A DNA stretch of 57,182 nt from Lachnospiraceae bacterium (GTDB taxonomy: Bacteria > Bacillota > Clostridia > Lachnospirales > Lachnospiraceae): positions 1 to 57,182 of the forward strand of contig JAAWIS010000013.1 in the NCBI GenBank assembly GCA_022796475.1, read 5' to 3'. Under the pieces are notes generated by a model. The model saw only the letters and a list, made by a program, of their open reading frames with translations, was not told the DNA's origin and did no database searches. Both the position numbers and the translations under genes were made by a program. Position 1 is the stretch's first letter; each line of letters starts with the position of its first letter. Below, piece after piece: positions 43,554 to 52,342 of this stretch.

Positions 43554-45533
43554 ATGTTTCAACTTATAGAGGACAGCCGATATTATCCCATTGGTATTAC
43601 GTCAACAGGCGATGGTGTACATTTTTCAGTTGTGTCCGCGGGAGCAGAATGCAGCTTGGTGCTTTATCAGAAAGGGCAGAAAGATTCGATAGAAAAAATC
43701 CAATTTTCTCCCAATGCCAGGGTTGGCGATGTGTGGAATGCAACCATAGCCGGCAATTTCAGCAATGTAGAATACTGCTTTGAGATAGATGGCACATTGG
43801 TGGAGGATCCCTTTGGAATGAGTTTTTCCGGCCGCCAGGTGTGGGGGGAGGAAGCAAGTTTAAACCGAGTTCTCAGGGCATCGATTGTGAAAGAGGATTA
43901 CGACTGGGAGAAAGATAGGCTTCCCGAAATTCCCTTTGATGAGTGTATCCTTTACCGGATCCATCCAAGAGGTTTTACAAAACACCCTTCTTCAGGGGTG
44001 CCGGAAGAAGAAAGAGGAACATTTGCTGGAATCATAAGAAAGATTCCGTATCTGAAGGGGCTTGGCATCACTACGGTTGAACTGCTTCCGTCCACTGAGT
44101 TTCAGGAAGTGATGGAGCAGCAGATTCTGCCGGCAGCCGTATTAAAAGAAGGCCGGCCAGAGGATTTGAAGAAAGCCGGAAACGAAAAAGAAAAAAAGTC
44201 TTCCGGGCGGATTAATTATTGGGGATTTATTCCAGGTCTGTTCTGTGCTCCGAAAGCGTCCTATTGTTCCGGAAGGGAAAAGCACCCGGGAGAAGAATTT
44301 AAGAATCTGGTAAAAGCGCTGCATAAAGCGGGGATGGAACTGGTAATGGATTTCTTTTTTTCCGGGCAGGAAACAGAAGTATTTGTATTGGAAGTGCTGC
44401 GGTTCTGGGCCAGGGAATACCATGTAGACGGTTTTCATTTGATTGGTTTTCATCCAAGCGGCTTGATTAGCAGGGATCCTTACCTTAGCAGAAGAAAACT
44501 GTTTGCCCAGAACTGGGAGGGAGCCCCGGAAACGAACATTAAGCGCCTTGGAGAATATAATGACGGATTTGCTATTGATATGAAACGGGTTTTGAAAGGC
44601 GATGAGAGCCAGATGAGAAATCTGGCTTTCCGGACCAGATACAATCCAAAGAGTCACGGTGTGATAAACTATATGGCCAATATTAATGGATTTACACTGA
44701 TGGATCATGTATGTTATGACCGAAAGCATAATGAGGCAAATGGAGAAAATAACAGAGATGGATGCGACTATAATTTTTCCTGGAATTGCGGAGTAGAAGG
44801 GCCTACGAAGAAAAAAAAGGTGTTGGAAATGCGCCGCAAACTTTTGCGGAATGCGTATCTGCTGCTGTTTTTAAGCCAGGGAACACCGCTTATTATGGCA
44901 GGAGATGAATTTGGAAATTCTCAGGAAGGCAATAATAATGCCTACTGTCAGGATAATGAGATTTCCTGGTTAAATTGGAACCTGGCAGAGGAGAATTCAG
45001 ATTTGCTGGAGTTTGTAAAAGCAGTGATTGGGTTCCGAAAGACGCATCCCATGTTTCACATGCCGAAAGAGCCAAGGATTATGGACTATTTGTCCTGCGG
45101 TCAGCCAGACGTATCGTATCACGGAGAAAAGGCGTGGTGTCCAGAGTTTGAAAATTTCCGCAGGCAGTTAGGGATTCTTTACTGCGGAAAGTATGGGATC
45201 CTTCCGGATGGAAGCTGTGATGATACCTTTTTTGTAGCCTATAATATGCATTGGGAACCTCACGAGTTTTCACTTCCCAAACTGCCGAAGGGCCAATTTT
45301 GGCATGTGGCGGTAAATACAGATGCAAAAGAGAAGGGCGGATTTTATCCTAAGGGAAAGGAAATATTTTTAGAAAAGCAGAAGCTTTATATGGTGACGCC
45401 GCGGACGATTATGGTCTTTATCGGAAAAGCGGTAAGTGAGGAATGGCTGGAACGGCAAAAGCAGTCAAAAGCTGTAAAAGGCGGAAAAAAACCAACAAAA
45501 GGAAAGGGACGGAAAGCAGAAAAAGATAAGTAA
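43554..45533 (+). CDS. GH13 isoamylase/GlgX-like protein, probable pseudoenzyme
   Basis: 659 aa with the domain order of glycogen-debranching enzymes: an N-terminal CBM48-like sandwich (about 1-115), a GH13 barrel and a C-terminal sandwich ending in a Lys-rich tail. Retained GlgX signatures are GITTVELLPSTEF, HNEANGENNRDG, LSQGTPLIMAGDEFG and GNNNAYCQDN. The catalytic positions have changed: VDGFHLIG replaces VDGFRFD (nucleophile Asp to Ile297), LFAQNW replaces LIAEPW (acid Glu to Gln319), and NINGFTL replaces AHDGFTL (His-Asp to Ile377-Asn378). The DxxxNH motif is also altered (VMDFFFS). So it is unlikely to hydrolyse; a glycan-binding or regulatory role is possible. AAAAGGAGG precedes the ATG, 84 nt after the ABC-F stop. 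Confidence 0.85.
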   Translation: MFQLIEDSRYYPIGITSTGDGVHFSVVSAGAECSLVLYQKGQKDSIEKIQFSPNARVGDVWNATIAGNFSNVEYCFEIDGTLVEDPFGMSFSGRQVWGEEASLNRVLRASIVKEDYDWEKDRLPEIPFDECILYRIHPRGFTKHPSSGVPEEERGTFAGIIRKIPYLKGLGITTVELLPSTEFQEVMEQQILPAAVLKEGRPEDLKKAGNEKEKKSSGRINYWGFIPGLFCAPKASYCSGREKHPGEEFKNLVKALHKAGMELVMDFFFSGQETEVFVLEVLRFWAREYHVDGFHLIGFHPSGLISRDPYLSRRKLFAQNWEGAPETNIKRLGEYNDGFAIDMKRVLKGDESQMRNLAFRTRYNPKSHGVINYMANINGFTLMDHVCYDRKHNEANGENNRDGCDYNFSWNCGVEGPTKKKKVLEMRRKLLRNAYLLLFLSQGTPLIMAGDEFGNSQEGNNNAYCQDNEISWLNWNLAEENSDLLEFVKAVIGFRKTHPMFHMPKEPRIMDYLSCGQPDVSYHGEKAWCPEFENFRRQLGILYCGKYGILPDGSCDDTFFVAYNMHWEPHEFSLPKLPKGQFWHVAVNTDAKEKGGFYPKGKEIFLEKQKLYMVTPRTIMVFIGKAVSEEWLERQKQSKAVKGGKKPTKGKGRKAEKDK

Positions 45534-45560
45534 ATATTTTGCGAAACAGTAAAATTTACC

Positions 45561-45711
45561 GGCCGCAGCGGATTGTGCTTCCATGGTCTGCACAATCCGC
45601 TGCAGTCAGAAGAGGTGTTATGAAATAGGGAAACTCCGTAATATATCGGGATGAATGGTTAGAAATCGATTCCTTGTATTGCAGGGGCTGCCTATTTTGT
45701 AGCGCCTTTTT
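45561..45711. repeat. Repeat family 2, copy 1, with convergent terminator
   Basis: GCAGCGGATTGTGC pairs with GCACAATCCGCTGC (about 45565-45603). A second part (about 45659-45715), with ATTCC, TGTATTGCAGGGGCT and ending in AGCGCC TTTTTTT, resembles 49130-49183. It lies between the convergent GH13-like and luxS genes and probably terminates one or both. Confidence 0.55.
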
Positions 45712-46191
45712 TTAATCTGGATAAATCAGCCGTTCTTCCGTGATTTGCTCTAAAACCTCAGTTAAAAACCGGTTTGCCAGCCAGTTTGCCATGGGCAGAT
45801 TCATATCCAGGTAGTTGCCGCAGTCTTTGGCAGCGGCGCCGGGAACGGGATCATGAAAGTCGCGGATAAAGGTAAACATTTCTTTCATCAAAGGCACGAT
45901 GTCCCGTGATTCATAGTCGCCGATTAACAGCAGATAAAAACCTGTCCGGCATCCCATTGGTCCAAAATAAAGGGTTTTGGATCCAAATTGAGGGTGGTTT
46001 CGCAGGAAAGTGGCTGCCAGATGCTCAATAGTATGGGATTCTGCTGTGTTCATAACCGGTTCGTAATTGGGGCGGGTCATGCGGATATCAAAGGTGGTAA
46101 CAATCGTATCCCCTGCGGGATCTTTTCTGGATACGTAAATGCCAGGGAGAAGAGCCAGGTGGTTAATTGTAAAACTTGTTATTTTTTTCAT
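45712..46191 (-). CDS. luxS: S-ribosylhomocysteine lyase
   Basis: It cleaves S-ribosylhomocysteine to homocysteine and the autoinducer-2 precursor DPD. The metal ligands are H53 and H57 (SHTIEHLAA) and C124 (AKDCGNY), with the catalytic E56 and Cys81 (PMGCRTG) in place. 159 aa is the usual size. AAAGGA lies before the ATG on the minus strand. It recycles the by-product of SAM-dependent methylation, linked in function to metK at 39.5 kb. A palindrome GTTAT-N9-ATAAC in its upstream region may be an operator. Confidence 0.97.
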   Translation of the reverse strand: MKKITSFTINHLALLPGIYVSRKDPAGDTIVTTFDIRMTRPNYEPVMNTAESHTIEHLAATFLRNHPQFGSKTLYFGPMGCRTGFYLLLIGDYESRDIVPLMKEMFTFIRDFHDPVPGAAAKDCGNYLDMNLPMANWLANRFLTEVLEQITEERLIYPD

Positions 46192-46379
46192 GGTAAGGAT
46201 CCTTTCTTTCTGTTATTGTATTATGATAACACGAAAGTCGCGGCGGGAAAAGAGGAAGGATTTAAAATTCCGTTCTGAATCCAGCGAATCTACAATATGT
46301 ATAGAAAAGGCGATAGACAGCCGGGCAGGATGTCTGAAAAAGCAGAGAGCCCACAGGAGGGACGGAAGGGCGGTGTTTT

Positions 46380-49037
46380 ATGGATTGGTTTCGGATGCCA
46401 GCCAGACAGGTTTTGGAGCAGTTAGGAAGCAGTGCACAGGGGATTTCCAGGCAGGAAGCCAATGAAAGGCTGAAACAATACGGAAAAAATACCATAAGAG
46501 AGCGAAAACCAAAAGCCTGGTGGCAGGTGTTTTTCGGCCAGTTTAATGATTTGCTGGTATGGATTTTGATTGCAGCCGCAGTGGTTTCTGCAATGACGGA
46601 CAACAGGGAAAGCTCCATCGTAATCGGCGCAGTGCTGCTGTTAAATGCTGTGCTGGGAACCATAGAGCATCAAAAGGCAGAGAAATCCTTAGAGAGCCTT
46701 CGGCGGCTGTCCGCTCCCTGGGCAGCAGTGATCCGGGAAGGGAAAAAGAAGAGAATTCCGGCAGAGGAAGTGGTGCCAGGGGATATCCTTGTATTAGAAA
46801 CAGGAGATCTGGCGGCAGCAGACGGAAGACTTTTGGAAACGGTACAGATGCAGGTGAATGAAAGTTCTCTTACAGGGGAGTCTGTGGAAGTCGAAAAAAA
46901 CATAGCAGCGATTAAAGGCAGTCAGGTTCCGCTGGCAGCACAAATGAATATGGTTTTTGCCGGAACACTGATAACAGGAGGAAGAGGGCTTTGTGCCGTA
47001 ACAGCCACAGGAATGGATACGGAGATCGGGAAAATCGCAGCGTTAATGAACGAAACTGAAGAAAAAAGAACTCCCCTGGAAATTAGTTTAGACCGGTTTT
47101 CCGGCAAGCTGGCTGCAGGAATTCTGGCTGTTTGCGTGGTAGTTTTTTGGCTGGATACTTACCGGGGAGCGCCTCTTTTAGAGGCGGTTATGTTTTCCGT
47201 CGCATTGGCAGTGGCAGCAATTCCAGAAGCATTAGGCTCCATTGTTACCATAGTTCAGGCTATGGGAACCCGGAAGATGGCAGGGGAGAACGGGATTATC
47301 AAAGATTTAAAAGCCGTTGAAAGTTTAGGCTGTGTATCAGTTATCTGTACTGATAAAACCGGAACTCTGACACAAAACCGAATGGAGGCAGAAGAAATTT
47401 ACTATGATTTCTGCCCGGAAGCCTGCAGAGATTTGGCGGAAACGAAAGAGGCAGAAAGCAGGAAGCTGCTGTGGAGGGCCGCGGCTTTAGTTAACAATGC
47501 TTCTGGTGAAAACGGAGAGCCTACAGAGCTGGCCCTTCTTCGGGGAGCAGAAGAAGCAGGAGAAGGGGAAGCAAGAAACCGATACCTGCGAAAAGGAGAA
47601 CAGCCTTTTGATTCCAGCCGGAAGCGGATGAGCGTGTGCTGCCTGGATACGGAAACCGGCAGTGAGATTGTATTTGCCAAAGGTGCTTTCGAATCGATTC
47701 TTCCCCGCTGCAACCGGATTTTTAGCAGCGGACAGATACGGGAAATCAGAGAATCGGATAAAAGCCGGATTAAAATGCAAAACCAGCATTGGGGTGCAGA
47801 AGGGATGCGGGTGCTGGCATTTGCCTTTCGTCCAGAATCGGATCTGGAAGAAATGGCGCTGCCAGGATTTGGGCCGAAAACTTGGGAACAAAATCTGGTT
47901 TTTATCGGCATGGCGGCATTATCCGATCCCCTCCGGCCGGAAACGAAAGGGGCGGTTTTGGCTGCCAGAGAGGCAGGAATCCGCTCGGTAATGATTACAG
48001 GTGATCATCCGGTTACGGCAGCTTCCATTGCCAGGAAAGCGGGAATATTAGGTCCGGGGGGAATTGTTGTTTCCGGTCCGGAGCTGGATGAAATGGGAGA
48101 AAAAGAATTAGGGGCAAAGCTGGAACAGATTTCCGTTTATGCCAGAGTATCGCCTCAGCATAAACTTCGGATTGTGGAGGCGTGGCAAAAAAAAGGCAGG
48201 ATTACTGCTATGACGGGTGACGGGGTAAATGACGCTCCTGCACTGAAGAAAGCAGATATCGGCATTGCCATGGGGCGCAGCGGAACAGAAGTTTCCAAGG
48301 ACGCGGCAGATATGATTTTGGCAGATGATAATTTTGCCACAATTATAAAAGCGGTTTCTAATGGAAGAAATGTTTACCGGAATATTAAAAACGCCATCGG
48401 CTTTTTGCTGTCAGGGAATATGGCAGGAATTTTTTGTGTGCTGTATGCCTCCTTTACTATGCTTCCAATGCCATTTCTTCCTGTACACCTGCTGTTTATT
48501 AACTTGGTAACTGACTCGCTGCCAGCGCTTGCGATTGGTATGGAACCAGCGGAAGAAGGGCTGTTAAAACAGCCTCCAAGGAATGGGAAAGAAGGAATTT
48601 TAAACGTAAATTTCCTGAAAGATTTGCTGATCCAAGGGCTTTTAATTGCGGTCTGTACCATGGCAGCCTTCCGGATGGGGTTAGAGAGCGGCACAGGGCC
48701 GGGGCTTGGATTCGGGGGGAATTTAGCCCGAAATCCACAGGCAGTGGCAACAACCATGGCATTTACAACGCTTACATTAGCAAGACTGTTCCATGGGTTT
48801 AACTGCCGAAGCGCCCATTCCATATTATGGCTTGGATTTGGCAGCAATCCTTACAGCGTGATGGCCTTTGAAACCGGTGTGCTGCTTTTGGCAGCAGTGC
48901 TGTTTGTACCAGGGCTGCAGATTTTATTTGCTGCATCGGATCTCAGGCTGTTTGAGATTGGCGGGGTGCTGATTTGCGCCTTGCTGCCCACAGTACTGAT
49001 TCAGGCTCAGAAAATACTAAGAGAAGGCCGAAGTTAA
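46380..49037 (+). CDS. P2-type cation-transporting ATPase (calcium-pump-like)
   Basis: 885 aa. Seen: actuator TGES (SSLTGESVE), phosphorylation motif CTDKTGTLTQ, FDSSRKRMSV and MTGDGVNDAPALKKADIGIAMG, with about ten membrane helices. The M4 motif reads PEALG, keeping the ion-binding Glu, and M6 has NLVTDSLPALAIG (Asn, Thr, Asp kept). In M5 the sequence SGNMAGIF has Gly where two-site calcium pumps have Glu. So only one cation site seems complete, as in plasma-membrane pumps. Calcium or manganese are the likely ions. AGGAGG lies about 20 nt and GGAAGGG about 10 nt before the ATG. Confidence 0.88.
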   Translation: MDWFRMPARQVLEQLGSSAQGISRQEANERLKQYGKNTIRERKPKAWWQVFFGQFNDLLVWILIAAAVVSAMTDNRESSIVIGAVLLLNAVLGTIEHQKAEKSLESLRRLSAPWAAVIREGKKKRIPAEEVVPGDILVLETGDLAAADGRLLETVQMQVNESSLTGESVEVEKNIAAIKGSQVPLAAQMNMVFAGTLITGGRGLCAVTATGMDTEIGKIAALMNETEEKRTPLEISLDRFSGKLAAGILAVCVVVFWLDTYRGAPLLEAVMFSVALAVAAIPEALGSIVTIVQAMGTRKMAGENGIIKDLKAVESLGCVSVICTDKTGTLTQNRMEAEEIYYDFCPEACRDLAETKEAESRKLLWRAAALVNNASGENGEPTELALLRGAEEAGEGEARNRYLRKGEQPFDSSRKRMSVCCLDTETGSEIVFAKGAFESILPRCNRIFSSGQIREIRESDKSRIKMQNQHWGAEGMRVLAFAFRPESDLEEMALPGFGPKTWEQNLVFIGMAALSDPLRPETKGAVLAAREAGIRSVMITGDHPVTAASIARKAGILGPGGIVVSGPELDEMGEKELGAKLEQISVYARVSPQHKLRIVEAWQKKGRITAMTGDGVNDAPALKKADIGIAMGRSGTEVSKDAADMILADDNFATIIKAVSNGRNVYRNIKNAIGFLLSGNMAGIFCVLYASFTMLPMPFLPVHLLFINLVTDSLPALAIGMEPAEEGLLKQPPRNGKEGILNVNFLKDLLIQGLLIAVCTMAAFRMGLESGTGPGLGFGGNLARNPQAVATTMAFTTLTLARLFHGFNCRSAHSILWLGFGSNPYSVMAFETGVLLLAAVLFVPGLQILFAASDLRLFEIGGVLICALLPTVLIQAQKILREGRS

Positions 49038-49065
49038 AATGAAAAGGGGTTGCTGCAAAACTTGC

Positions 49066-49190
49066 TGCCCTCAGCGGATTCGGATCCTGTGTTCCCATAT
49101 CTGCTGAGGGCACAGCCGCAATAGAAAGAAATCCTTAGGGATTCCAATGTATTGCGGGGCTTATGTTTTGCGGCAATCCTTTTGGTCTGC
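49066..49190. repeat. Repeat family 2, copy 2
   Basis: GCCCTCAGC (about 49067-49075) pairs with GCTGAGGGC (about 49104-49112), followed by GATTCC, TGTATTGCGGGGCT and TTTTGCGGCAAT CCTTTT. The order and several blocks match 45561-45711. The rest of 49038-49348 holds no gene that I can support. Confidence 0.5.
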
Positions 49191-49348
49191 TTACATGCCG
49201 ATTTTAAGGCGGTCTGTTTCGCGGAACATGCAAAAGTGTATAGAAAGCAGAAAAAAAGCCATACTGTTTCTTAAGGATTTTGATTCAAAAAGATGTGCCG
49301 GGGTATGAAATGATTCCGGAAGTACGATAAGGGAAAAGGAGATTATCC

Positions 49349-50455
49349 ATGGGAGATTCCATATATAAACGCAAGATTTGCTTATGTATTCTGCTGACTT
49401 TGCTTTGCTTTACCCTTGGAGGCTGTATGGGAAACGAGGCAAAAAGGCGGATTGTCCGGATAGGACATAACCAGTCCACCAGCCATCCAATCCACATTGC
49501 TCTGACTGCATTTCAAGATTATGTAAATGAAAATCTGGGGGACCGGTATGTGGTGGAGGTATATCCCAGTGAATTGTTAGGTTCGCAGACGGATATGGTT
49601 CAGTTGACCCAGACAGGAGCCATTGACTTTTGTGTGGCCAGCAATGCAATTTTGGAAACGTTCAGCAAAAATTACGAGATTTTTAATCTTCCATATTTAT
49701 TTGCCAGTACCCAGGCTTATCATCATGTAATGGATGATCCGGCAGTGACCGGGCCGATTTTTGATTCTACAAAAAAAGCCGGATTTTTGGCAGTTACCTG
49801 GCTGGATGCCGGAACCAGAAATTTTTATACAATTAATCGCCCTATCGAAAGCCCGGCGGATTTAAAAGGGCTGAAAATCCGGGTTCAGCAGTCGCCTACT
49901 AATATTGAAATGATGCGGCTTTTAGGAGGCTCTGCCACCCCCATGGGCTTTGGGGAAGTGTACACAGCACTCCAGTCAGGGATTATTGACGGCGCAGAAA
50001 ATAATGAAATGGCGTTAACAGATAACGGCCATGGGGATGTGTGCAAATATTATTCTTATGATATGCATCAGATGGTGCCGGATATTCTGATTGGGAACCG
50101 TATGTTTCTGGAGGGGCTGTCAAAAGAAGAACAAGCTGTTTTTGAAGAAGGGTTTCAAATTGTAAACCGGGTAGAGCGGGAAGAATGGGTGAAAGCAGTG
50201 GAACGAGCAAAGAAACGGGCAGAAGAAGAACAGAAGGTTACATTTCTGTATCCGGATCAGAAGCCTTTTGTAGAAGCCTGCCAGCTTTTGCATCATAAGG
50301 TACTGGACGGCACCCCGCAGCTTAAGCCTGTCTATGAAGCGATTCAGGCTTACAATCAGCAGTATCCTTCATCAGCAGGAGATGCCAATATAGAACCATC
50401 AGAGGCTGGGAAAGAAAGAGAACAGGATCCGTCCGGAAAAGGAAATAATGGATGA
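49349..50455 (+). CDS. TRAP transporter substrate-binding lipoprotein (DctP)
   Basis: 368 aa. Lipobox LGGC near residue 26, then a DctP fold: RIGHNQSTSHPIH at the start, LTQTGAIDFC, INRPIESPADLKGLKIRVQQS with the conserved Arg that binds the substrate carboxylate, and LQSGIIDGAENN. It binds an organic acid outside the membrane for the DctQM pair downstream. The anion cannot be told from sequence; the nearby FAH-family hydrolase and esterase suggest a keto or aromatic acid. AAAAGGAG precedes the ATG. Confidence 0.93.
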   Translation: MGDSIYKRKICLCILLTLLCFTLGGCMGNEAKRRIVRIGHNQSTSHPIHIALTAFQDYVNENLGDRYVVEVYPSELLGSQTDMVQLTQTGAIDFCVASNAILETFSKNYEIFNLPYLFASTQAYHHVMDDPAVTGPIFDSTKKAGFLAVTWLDAGTRNFYTINRPIESPADLKGLKIRVQQSPTNIEMMRLLGGSATPMGFGEVYTALQSGIIDGAENNEMALTDNGHGDVCKYYSYDMHQMVPDILIGNRMFLEGLSKEEQAVFEEGFQIVNRVEREEWVKAVERAKKRAEEEQKVTFLYPDQKPFVEACQLLHHKVLDGTPQLKPVYEAIQAYNQQYPSSAGDANIEPSEAGKEREQDPSGKGNNG

Positions 50456-50471
50456 TATAAGGAGTAATTAC

Positions 50472-51029
50472 ATGAAGCAGTTCAGAACAGTATTGACACA
50501 ATGTTTAAACTGGCTTGCAGGAATCAGCTTTTTAGCTATGGTAATCCTTACCTGCTGGCAGGTTTTAACCCGGTATCTTCTTAAGAATCCCTCTTCCTGG
50601 TCGGAAGAGCTGGTTTCTTATCTGTTTGCCTGGATGTCCCTTTTAGGAGCCAGCCTTGTTACCAGCGAAAGAGGCCACATGAATATTCCCGCCTTGGTAG
50701 AGCGGATGCCCAAAAAAGTTCAGACAGGCTTTGCTGTGTTTTCAGAAGCAGTGGCATTTTTATTTTCTGCTGTAATCCTGCTATATGGAGGATTTCAGAT
50801 TACTTCCCTGGCAATGGGACAAATGACTTCTTCACTTGGAGTTGCCATCGGTATTTTCTATTTTGTGCTGCCTCTCTGCGGAGTGCTGAATATGATTTTT
50901 ACAGTGCTGAATATATTAGATATTTTACAGGGAAACATCCCGGCGCTTTTGAGCAGTCAGAAGCGGGAACAAAGTGGGGCAGCATACGGCAAAAGCGGGA
51001 AGCATTCAAATTTAAAAAAGGGGGTGTAA
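50472..51029 (+). CDS. TRAP transporter small permease (DctQ)
   Basis: 185 aa with four predicted helices; motifs VILTCWQVLTRYLLKNPSSWSEE and GASLVTSERGHMNI are typical of DctQ. The earlier in-frame ATG (50448) overlaps the DctP gene; I choose 50472 because AAGGAG (50459-50464) lies 8 nt before it. It bridges DctP and DctM in the membrane. Next gene starts 3 nt after its stop. Confidence 0.92.
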   Translation: MKQFRTVLTQCLNWLAGISFLAMVILTCWQVLTRYLLKNPSSWSEELVSYLFAWMSLLGASLVTSERGHMNIPALVERMPKKVQTGFAVFSEAVAFLFSAVILLYGGFQITSLAMGQMTSSLGVAIGIFYFVLPLCGVLNMIFTVLNILDILQGNIPALLSSQKREQSGAAYGKSGKHSNLKKGV

Positions 51030-51032
51030 GGG

Positions 51033-52337
51033 ATGGCAATGGAGTCCTTGGCGATTATTATGGCAGTGCTGATTCTTTTGTTAGCAGCAGGTATTCCGAT
51101 CTCATATGCAATTGGAATTTCAGCGCTGGCGGCAATCCTTAAGACGGTGCCTTTGGATGTATCGGTGCTGACAGCAGCCCAGAGAACCTTTGTGGGAATG
51201 AGTAAGTTCAGCTTAACTGCAATTCCCTTTTTTGTGCTGGCAGGAAATTTAATGAATCAGGGAGGGATTGCAAAGCGTCTGGTAGATTTTGTACTTGCCC
51301 TTTTAGGGAAGCTTCCCGGTGCGCTGCTGGTGACAAATGTAGGAGCAAATGCACTGTTTGGGGCAATCTCAGGCTCTGCTTCTGCTGCAGCGGCTGCAGT
51401 GGGAAGCATGGTTATGGAAGGGGAAAAAGAGCAGGGATATGACGAGGCTCTTTGCGCTGCAACCAATGGGGCTTCTGCACCTTCAGGCCTGCTGATTCCC
51501 CCCTCCAATGCATTAATTACCTATTCACTGGTATCAGGCGGAACCTCTGTGGCCGCCCTGTTTTTAGCTGGATATTTTCCCGGGATATTGTGGGCGGCCT
51601 GCTGTATTCTGGTAGCAGTTTTCATTGCAGTGAAAAAGGGATACGGTCAGAGAGCCGGAAGGTATGACTGGAAGAATTTGGGCGTATCTGCCTTAAGAGC
51701 GATTCCCTCTCTTTCATTGATTATTGTGGTAATCGGCGGAATTATTGCCGGAATTTTTACTGCTACTGAGGGTTCTGCCATTGCGGTAGTTTATGCGCTG
51801 ATTCTTGGAATCTGCTATGGAAATATTACAATAAAAAGCTTTTGGAAGATAGTAGTTGACAGTGCCAAAATGAGCGGCATGATCGTATTTCTGATTGGCG
51901 TGTCCAATATTTTAGGCTGGGTGATGGCATTTACCCAGATTCCCCAGGCGATTTCAGAAGCGCTGTTAGGCCTGACAGACAGCCGGATCCTGCTCCTTTT
52001 AATCATGAATCTTCTGCTTTTGGTAGCAGGCACTTTTATGGATGTGACTCCGGCTATCCTTATTTTTACCCCTCTGTTTCTTCCTGTGGTAACTGCTTTC
52101 GGCATGCATCCCGTTCAGTTCGGCCTGATTTTAGTTTATAATTTATGTATCGGAAATATTACGCCTCCAGTGGGAAATACCTTGTTTGTTGCAATTAAGG
52201 TGGGCAATACATCCCTCTCAAAGGTAATGCCTTATATGCTGATGTATTATGGTGCAATCTTAGCGGGTTTGCTGCTGGTAACGTATCTGCCGGCAGTCAG
52301 CATGGCGCTGCCCTGGGCTGCGGGGCTGATTCAATAA
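51033..52337 (+). CDS. TRAP transporter large permease (DctM)
   Basis: 434 aa, about 12 helices, with AIPFFVLAGNLMNQGGIAKRLVDF, SGSASAAAAAVGS, IPPSNALITYS and IGNITPPVGNTLF, all signatures of DctM. It performs sodium-coupled uptake of the organic acid delivered by DctP. AAGGG precedes the ATG. The gene faces the FAH-family gene tail to tail with only 5 nt between stop codons. Confidence 0.95.
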   Translation: MAMESLAIIMAVLILLLAAGIPISYAIGISALAAILKTVPLDVSVLTAAQRTFVGMSKFSLTAIPFFVLAGNLMNQGGIAKRLVDFVLALLGKLPGALLVTNVGANALFGAISGSASAAAAAVGSMVMEGEKEQGYDEALCAATNGASAPSGLLIPPSNALITYSLVSGGTSVAALFLAGYFPGILWAACCILVAVFIAVKKGYGQRAGRYDWKNLGVSALRAIPSLSLIIVVIGGIIAGIFTATEGSAIAVVYALILGICYGNITIKSFWKIVVDSAKMSGMIVFLIGVSNILGWVMAFTQIPQAISEALLGLTDSRILLLLIMNLLLLVAGTFMDVTPAILIFTPLFLPVVTAFGMHPVQFGLILVYNLCIGNITPPVGNTLFVAIKVGNTSLSKVMPYMLMYYGAILAGLLLVTYLPAVSMALPWAAGLIQ

Positions 52338-52342
52338 ACGGT

